Shown piece after piece: positions 58,523-64,000 of a DNA stretch of 64,000 nucleotides. The stretch comes from Eutreptiella sp. 'Long Island Sound 2002' (Eukaryota; Euglenozoa; Euglenophyceae; Eutreptiales; Eutreptiaceae), in the NCBI GenBank assembly GCA_964036045.1, contig OZ038381.1:121399843-121463842 (forward strand). The letters run 5' to 3'. Under the pieces are notes generated by a model. That model saw nothing but the letters and a program-made list of their open reading frames with translations. It was not told the origin of the DNA and did no database searches. Positions within the stretch are counted from its first letter, which is position 1, and each line of letters starts with the position of its first letter. A program made the position numbers and the translations under genes.

Positions 58523-58940
58523 GGGCCCGCATAGGGACCCAATGGGCCACAATGGCCATGCACAACACGCATGAACACACACATAATGCATTACATTTTG
58601 TGTTGTGCCCTTGTTAGGACGGTAAATATTTGCGGATTAGAGGTAATATTTGTGAGATTAATATTAATGCTGGTGACTCATCAATTTTTAACTTTTCAAA
58701 TATTCATGCAAAAAGTAAAAACAAAAATTAAAGCGGAGAGCCATTTTAACATTTTGAAACAACCACATGCGTAGGACCCCCCCACCAACCCCCGTGGGCA
58801 AATGACACCCAAGCCCGTAAGGCAACCCATGGGGGTCATCATTTTCACGGCAAACCCCCTAGCCCCCCCCCAAAAAAATGCAAACTTGAGATTAACGTGT
58901 TCATTTTTGGCCAAATATTAACAATATTGGGTTTAATCTA
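58523..58940. other. 3' non-coding part of the 5-kb transposon
   Basis: It is AT-rich and contains the subterminal copy TAATATTTGTGAGATTAATATTAAT near 58642. No gene is supported. Confidence 0.5.
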
Positions 58941-58971
58941 GGTCACTAGGGCGGGGATTGGATTCCACGGA

Positions 58972-60060
58972 TTGCTTCTCAGAGCGAAGATTGTAGAAGG
59001 TGTCCGCCTGCCGGCAAGACGGAAAACTTGGGGCATTGGTGCTTTAGATGCCCCATGTGGTGGTGACGGGCCAAACCCGTGGCGGTATCGGGACGCAGTC
59101 ACGGGCCTTCCCACGCCAAGAGGAGAGCGACCAACGTTCAAGTGGGTGGCGCTGGAGTTTGACATGCACTTACGCGAAGAGGAACCCACTTCACTGGTGG
59201 GTATTGCAATTCGGAGCTCAAAGACGTCAACAACAACAGGGTATGCGACTGACCTTTGGAGATTGGTTGATGTCGAGCATGAATTGGGAGAAGACGGGCA
59301 TTTTCCAGAGGTTCTATCAAGGATGGACACTTGCAAGACATGTGCAGCACGGCAGCAGCCCTAGTGCGGCACGGGGTCGTATCCGCCGTTCGGGCTTGGG
59401 AAGACCTACAATGGATCAAAGGTGTTGTCCAACCTATCCCCTGGAGACTAGCCAAGGCACGAGCCCAATCCGGAGCGCAGGAGTATGCGAGTCCCGTCAT
59501 GCTCGGGCAATTGGCGGAGGTGCAAAATCAGCGGACGATGGGGTAGTGGTTGTTATGGCCTCGGTGTCTTATGTGTGCTTTTTGCGTGCGGGGGAAGTGG
59601 CTAGTGTTGGGGCTGGAGATGTGCATGACTGATGCTGCGTGGTATTTTGTAGTAGCAAGCCAAGGGATGAAGGACGGCAACGCCGTCCGGTGCCTGTTCG
59701 GTTGCGGCCATATGTGGAGTGGCTAAACGAGTGGGCTGCCGGTAGGGGATGTGCCTGGGACGATCTTTTCTTCCCCGAGGGTGCAACACAGTTGGAAACT
59801 CGCTACCCTTTTCCGAAGAGGCCAAAGAAAATTTAGGAGATTCCAGGTGCAAACCCTCGTCTATACCAACACAACTTGGTAGCAAAGCGCATTTACTCGT
59901 GTTCTTGGGAATCACTAAGGGGAAGCACGTGGTTGGCAAGGAGGCATCCTCGTCACGCAAGATTGTCACCGGTCCGTCTAACGGCATCTGTCATACCCGT
60001 GACGGGGGTCCGCACCCTGCCATTGCCTTTATCCGCATGCCGCGAATGAAAAGTATGCAT
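58972..60060 (+). pseudogene. decayed tyrosine-recombinase-like gene
   Basis: Several frames in succession carry coding-like text. The first has FDMHLREEEPTSLVGIAIRS, SSKTSTTTGYATDLWRLVDV. The next has WRLAKARAQSGAQEYASPVM followed by VMASVSYVCFLRAGEVASVG (Arg codon 59585-59587). The last has SSKPRDEGRQRRPVPVRLRP and WAAGRGCAWDDLFFP. An R-A-G-E motif (as in LRxxE box I of tyrosine recombinases) followed about 30 residues later by a SSK...R-x-VP strand is the usual order for box I and the beta-hairpin Lys. The H-x2-R and Tyr motifs were not found intact. Cryptons and DIRS elements carry such enzymes in eukaryotes. At least three frame changes mean it is dead or mis-sequenced. Confidence 0.4.
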
Positions 60061-60433
60061 AAACTCACAAAAAAACAGCGGGTACCACCTGGTCCTCATC
60101 CTCTTCGGCAATTCGATAAAACTTCACCGCCCCAATTCCCGCATGCAAAATCTGCGGCCTAATTTGTGCCTCCTTGGGTTTGGGAGATGTGCATAGATAG
60201 TTGATAGAATCCCACTGCCCCGGGTTGAGACACCGCACCGCCATGAGACATGCCGCCATTGGTTCCTTGCACACACCGGTCAACCTATTCGAAAACCACC
60301 ACAGCCTATGTACTAACAGTGCCTCAGCACATGCCAGCCTGAGGACAAGCCAAACAAAATGCCGAGTAAGTTCGGCCATTATGGTCACAAAGACTCCCCC
60401 TTTAAAATGCATTGCATGACATGCAATCCCCGG
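60061..60433. other. unassigned stretch
   Basis: A 155-codon minus-strand frame (60065-60532) is open but runs into the following repeat, and I see no motif. No gene is supported with confidence. Confidence 0.3.
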
Positions 60434-60785
60434 TGTACCCTTCGTGAATGGGGGATAAGTGGCCATTGGAATGGGGGATGAATATTCGCACGAATTTACC
60501 TCAATTTTGAGGTTTTTTGAGGAAACCGCCATATTTTTGGTTGCTTTTGAGGGATTTGATGGGGTAAAATTGATCCCCTCGCTTCATTACGCATCATGCA
60601 GTGAAAGTCCCGCCTCAAAAGCATCCACCATGCCCACGGGGCGCCCAAAACGAAAAGCGTCAAAACCCGGCAAGCCTGTAGCCCATTCATAGGCGTGAGT
60701 TTACACCAATTTGTACAAAATTGGCACAAACATCGCACAAATCTGGTACGAAATCACGCGAAGTCGTACAAATTTCACCCTTCCG
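60434..60785 (+). repeat. dispersed repeat, copy 2 (inverted relative to 3045-3370)
   Basis: The motif order is CCTTCGTGAATGGGGG, a segment reading LHYAS and KPGKPV on the + strand, then GTACGAAATCACGCGAAGTCG. This mirrors copy 1 on the opposite strand. The two copies are diverged but alignable by eye over about 300 bp. Confidence 0.6.
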
Positions 60786-61015
60786 CACCTCCTCATTTGT
60801 CCTAATACCCGGAGTACCCCACCCAACGCACCCCTGCACGCACCCTAGCCACAGGCAACAATGGCCTGGGGTCGTATGGTATCGTCATATCCGTTTCTTG
60901 CGACATCGGAACCGCCGCTCTATGGTCCAAAGGTGCTGCATGTCGGTTAGTAGCCGTCTTCTTGTACCGCTTGCGTACCTTTGTACACTACTGGGCCCTT
61001 GCCCATTTTATGATT
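60786..61015. other. unassigned stretch, continuing to the minus-strand fragments
   Basis: A long + strand frame (60721-61428) crosses here and overlaps the minus-strand transposase fragment. The minus-strand text looks more like protein, so the + frame is treated as a shadow. Confidence 0.3.
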
Positions 61016-61654
61016 TTATGGCCTTTTGGTCGCATCCCAACCATGCGCCGCCAGGCCATCATCACTGGTGTGGTTGTCCACGACCACTTGCACCCCTAGT
61101 CTCCCCCTTAGGAGGGTTAGGCCCGCGCTGTTGCGCAACATGCGCTTCAGCCTCCGGTGACTGCCCTCCATGGCAGAGCACGAGAACATTGACAAATTCT
61201 CCACTTCTTTGCAAAAAAAAATACATGTGGTCGATCCGAAGATGCGTCCACAGAAGTTTGCCCCACTGGAGCTTGCTGTGGGCACCGCCCATGGCTATTC
61301 TATGTCTCCGGAGCTGCCCCAAGGCAGCTCTTGAGAACCATGCAGAACACCAAGTGAACACACACATGCTTGCAAAATTCTCCCACCACGTCTTGCACAC
61401 TAACTCTCAACTTTTTCCTGCTACATGATGTTGCCGCACATTGGGGTGTTGCAAGCAAGCATCCATTCCCTTTTCCCGTCCCCTGTTCCGCATGAAGTGT
61501 TTGGTAGCATTAGCCACTGTGGCACGCACCATGCTGCGGCCAATTCTACGTGAGGCACGGCTTGCTGCAAGAACTTGCACCCGTGCTTCATTGAACAATG
61601 ACAAGGGAAACAGCAAGGGAAGGTAAGGATGGAGTGTGCTGCCTTACTTGTCAA
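61016..61654 (-). pseudogene. minus-strand transposase-like C-terminal fragment
   Basis: Read on the minus strand, 61616-61407 gives SLFNEARVQVLAASRASRRI and ATKHFMRNRG. 61400 downward gives WGKLLWTHLRIDHMYFF, and after a register change FSCSAMEGSHRRLKRMLRNS and GVQVVVDNHTSDDGL. The MEGSHRRLK ... RNS ... G-[VL]-x-[QV]-V block aligns with AEHRHKPFK ... KNS ... GLTQVL of copy B, including the E-x2-H-x3-K spacing. It is a diverged, frame-broken member of the same transposase module. Confidence 0.4.
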
Positions 61655-61929
61655 TCATACAACTAGGTCCCTTGTCCCGTTTATGCCACACAAAAGGACA
61701 CGGAGGACCCCATGGAGGCCACAATCAGGCACTCATCTATCCCATGTAATGTTCCTACATATAGCACCTATGGCAACAGCCCCTATCTAGTCGGCGTCTA
61801 TTGCACTTGTTGTGCCAAAGGTAGCAAGGCAAAGAGCACAGCTGCGCATGCACACCCAGCAAACCGTGGCTCCGGGGGTTTCTGCCTTCCTTTTTTGGCA
61901 ACCCGCCATGTGCACCTACGCTTTCCCAT

Positions 61930-62370
61930 CTACACACAAAAAAAAGGGGATTGCGTATCATTTCCTTCCGTATCCTGAAATATTACGGTTGGGGCCTTGC
62001 GCAACGCATCATCAAAATTTGTTTCTTGTGAGGCCGCGTAGAGGGTATCCCACTTTTCACTGCACCCTAGTGGCCACCAACTAGACGCTTGGTTGGGCCT
62101 CGCGGTGCCACCAAGTGTGCAATGGACATATGTGGCCTCATGCCTCAAGGTAGCATCCAACGCAACAGGCAACCAATGCAGCCGCCAGTCCGCAGCCTGC
62201 GTGATGTCCAAGGGTGGGGGTGGGCGACACTTGTACAAATGCCCGATGCGGTCGGGGAGGTAGTACGCCGCACCATAGATGGCTGTGTTGTCTCCCATAT
62301 AGGTAGTGAACGCCCGGGACTTCGGTAGAGCTAGCTGCCGCAGCATGCCGTACACCTGTTCCCATACCAC
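61930..62370 (-). CDS. hypothetical ORF, possibly upstream part of the minus-strand transposase
   Basis: This open frame of 146 codons contains FTTYMGDNTAIYGAAYYLPD, RIGHLYKCRPPPPLD and WRLHWLPVALDATLRHEATY. It ends in phenylalanine-rich text at a T-run (TTTTTTTGTGTG on the minus strand). It lies 5' of the fragment at 61016-61654 on the same strand and could be an earlier exon. No domain was recognised. Confidence 0.3.
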   Translation of the reverse strand: MVWEQVYGMLRQLALPKSRAFTTYMGDNTAIYGAAYYLPDRIGHLYKCRPPPPLDITQAADWRLHWLPVALDATLRHEATYVHCTLGGTARPNQASSWWPLGCSEKWDTLYAASQETNFDDALRKAPTVIFQDTEGNDTQSPFFCV

Positions 62371-63199
62371 CCCGTCATGCTCCCCACCATGTACCGCGCC
62401 TGTATCCTAGAGAGGTGCAATGACACGATCCGCCAAACGGCCATAATCAACCTCTCCTCCATGCTGGCTCCGGCTGCAGGGTCTGTGTAACTCTTGTCTC
62501 CGGGGTAAGGACTATTTGCCCGGTGTCGGGCAGGTACTTTGGGATGTGGCGTTCTAGCTAGGGCGTGGTGCGGAACCCCTAGTTAGTGCACACTTTCTAG
62601 AACACACACCTAGCCTCAATTCTGGGGCAAACCACCTAAAAAAGTGAAGTAATTTGCAAGCAGAATGTGGAAATGGAATGATTTGAGAGGTAAGGCGAAG
62701 ACCGGAAACGTTGAAGAAGATCAAACAAAGTGCGATAACCCCTATGATAACTCGCGCGAAAACAAGTTGGTGCGATAACTAGGTTATCGGGCGATAACCC
62801 CCGCGGTAACTATTGCTCTAACCCCGTTGTAACTAGTTAGAGCACAAAATACGAAACCGCAAAAAGTGCAAAACGGGCAATACCGAGCAAACGAGATATC
62901 GAACGCACATTGTTCCATCATAGTGCACCCATGTAACATGTGAAAGTCCGGGTTCCAGCCATATTGACAACCCCCAAAATTGGGGGGGTCCCGCACCACG
63001 CCCTACAACAGCGCATCCCATTGACGGTGTAGGGTGCTGCAAGCTTCCTGCTAACAACTTGGTGGAGGTTTTGTATGGATCGGCTACCAAATGGAACGGC
63101 TCCTTGGGCCGAGCCCCGTCACCACAGCCCATTGTGTGTGGAGGAACCCATGTTGAAATTGGGAGGAATCTACCGTAGGATTGTACCGTCCCAATGCAC
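62371..63199. other. non-coding stretch with GATAAC repeats
   Basis: GCGATAAC-type units recur between 62730 and 62815, including the hairpin CGATAAC-TAG-GTTATCG (62773-62789). Minus-strand frames here have no recognisable motif. Confidence 0.4.
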
Positions 63200-63330
63200 A
63201 AGGTGACTAAGTTTGGTGTGATTCGCGTGAAAATCGTACGAACGAATGTGCTTGGCAAGTGTGTGAATACACAAGTTTTTGTGAAACTTGTACGAATTCT
63301 GTACGAATTTCACACGAATTTGAGCCAATT
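63200..63330 (+). repeat. partial third copy of the TCGTACGAATT palindrome-rich repeat
   Basis: AATCGTACGAACGAATG, CTTGTACGAATTCTGTACGA and TTTCACACGAATTTG match the palindrome-rich end of the repeats at 3045-3370 and 60434-60785. The body of the repeat is not present. Confidence 0.45.
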
Positions 63331-63747
63331 GGTCCGTTTTTCGCATGAACCATCTTGCGGCTCCGTTCTGATGGCGTTCACCGTTACAAAAATGCAACCT
63401 ACTTGTTCACCACGATTTTGGGCACCCAGAGCAGAACACACTCTCAACACGGGAGCACCACGAGAACAAGACGGGAAAAGAGGAATGTGCAATGTGCAAA
63501 TAGCAGGCATAGTAGAAAAGGACGTTACGTCCATTGCAAACTTTGCAAAGTGTGGGGGGGGAGTACCCCACATGTCCTTTGAACTGCACATGCCGGCATC
63601 GCAAAAGGGGGGGGGGGCAGGTGGTACTTGTATGTACATATATTCATGTATAAATATGTACAAATAACGTTCGTGCAGTTTATATGAGATAGGAGGTCCC
63701 GAGGTCAAGGGCAGAGCTACAACCCCCCCCCCTTGTCTGTTTTTTAA
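63331..63747. other. unassigned stretch with G/C-runs
   Basis: G-runs (63552, 63608) and a C-run (63723) are present. Open frames on both strands lack motifs. ATATATTCATGTATAAATATG near 63640 is AT-rich. Confidence 0.3.
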
Positions 63748-63981
63748 TTAGGTCATCCCCCCCCCCTTGAGCAGAGCTCCGGCCAGCGGAGCCCTTGGAG
63801 CTCTGCTCCTCCGCCCCGCAGGTGGTATCCAACGCCTCACGGCGGCGGGCGGGGGGTACTGGTGTACCAGCTGGTCGTGGGTAGTAGCGACCTTGGCCGC
63901 GTCGCGAGCCACCGTCGCGGCCTCCACTGCTTCCTGGCTCTGCGGCACTGCCATGCGTAGGCTCATAGCGATAACCGACAT
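63748..63981 (-). CDS. hypothetical ORF near the window edge, Ala-rich
   Basis: On the minus strand the frame reads SVIAMSLRMAVPQSQEAVEA, then ATVARDAAKVATTHDQLVHQ, then a Pro/Arg-rich end. The composition of the first 50 residues is plausibly helical. Its upstream context is outside the window. No family was recognised. Confidence 0.25.
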   Translation of the reverse strand: MSVIAMSLRMAVPQSQEAVEAATVARDAAKVATTHDQLVHQYPPPAAVRRWIPPAGRRSRAPRAPLAGALLKGGGMT

Positions 63982-64000
63982 ATGTCCAAGCGCCGCCTCA

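Larger units (their letters stand above)
53896..58954 (+). mobile_element. 5.06-kb DNA transposon with terminal inverted repeats and a multi-exon transposase gene
   Basis: CCGCCCTAGTGACC at 53896-53909 is exactly inverted at 58941-58954. The match extends imperfectly inward (CAGATTAAAATCAATAT against TAGATTAAACCCAATAT). A second, subterminal inverted pair, TAATATTTG[C/T]GAGATTAATAT, lies near 53962-53983 and 58642-58664. Between them is a D-D-E transposase-like gene in several exons with AT-rich introns. A target-site duplication was not resolved; the flanks read CAAGG and GGATT. The element has internal stops and is not active as it stands. Confidence 0.65.

Noticed and set aside
60721-61428. 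235-codon plus-strand frame
   Set aside because: It lies opposite a minus-strand segment that aligns with other transposase fragments in the window, so it is probably a shadow.

Overview
The window looks like nuclear DNA of a eukaryote. Several open frames join only across GT-AG introns that keep the reading frame (1346-1445, 4481-4700, 54924-55073, 56180-56384, 57443-57629). There is no operon packing and no Shine-Dalgarno pattern. More than half of the window is satellite DNA, and most of the rest is decayed transposable elements. A transposon-rich alga, plant or other protist would fit, but the sequence alone does not identify the organism. Poly-C and poly-G runs are very common, and several reading frames break exactly at them.

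Layout. 1-2.3 kb holds two unrecognised protein-coding segments; the second has one clean 100-bp intron and an acidic/lysine-rich tail. 3.0-3.4 kb is a copy of a dispersed repeat that recurs inverted near 60.4-60.8 kb. 3.4-3.8 kb holds a broken frame with an HxD...H pattern like a 2-oxoglutarate/Fe(II) dioxygenase. From about 3.85 to 7.95 kb and 8.28 to 12.88 kb lie two direct copies, A and B, of one gene-bearing element. Both are broken, by different nonsense mutations, and both carry GTTCCAGC-type minisatellites inside introns. 13.03-13.66 kb is a TA-flanked terminal-inverted-repeat element. 13.7-16.05 kb holds further transposon remnants.

16.8-50.85 kb is a satellite domain of about 34 kb. 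It starts with a (ATCAATTTCATAG-C-run) minisatellite (16.8-18.2 kb). It continues with an array of chained hairpins in 52-bp and about 82-bp modules (18.25-42.35 kb). From 35.4 kb a 10-bp ATGGGGGCCT-type satellite is interspersed, and it becomes continuous from 42.35 to 50.85 kb. The same short (ATCAGAC)3TTT sequence lies on both sides of the domain.

51.6-53.6 kb is a pogo/Tigger-type transposon whose transposase has three aligned catalytic aspartates, one frameshift and a C-terminal PCNA-binding-like motif. 53.9-58.95 kb is a DNA transposon of about 5 kb with terminal inverted repeats and a multi-exon transposase gene. Its introns carry the same AT-rich motif as its subterminal regions. 59-60.1 kb holds a decayed tyrosine-recombinase-like frame. 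60.4-64 kb holds more repeats and minus-strand transposase fragments.

Functionally this is a transposon graveyard around a large satellite block. Five separate transposase remnants share an E-x2-[H/N]-x3-K motif near the C-terminus, which suggests one related superfamily. No ordinary host housekeeping gene was recognised. The most unusual structures are the hairpin-chain satellite with apparently scrambled loop orientation and the shared intron/terminus motif of the 5-kb transposon.
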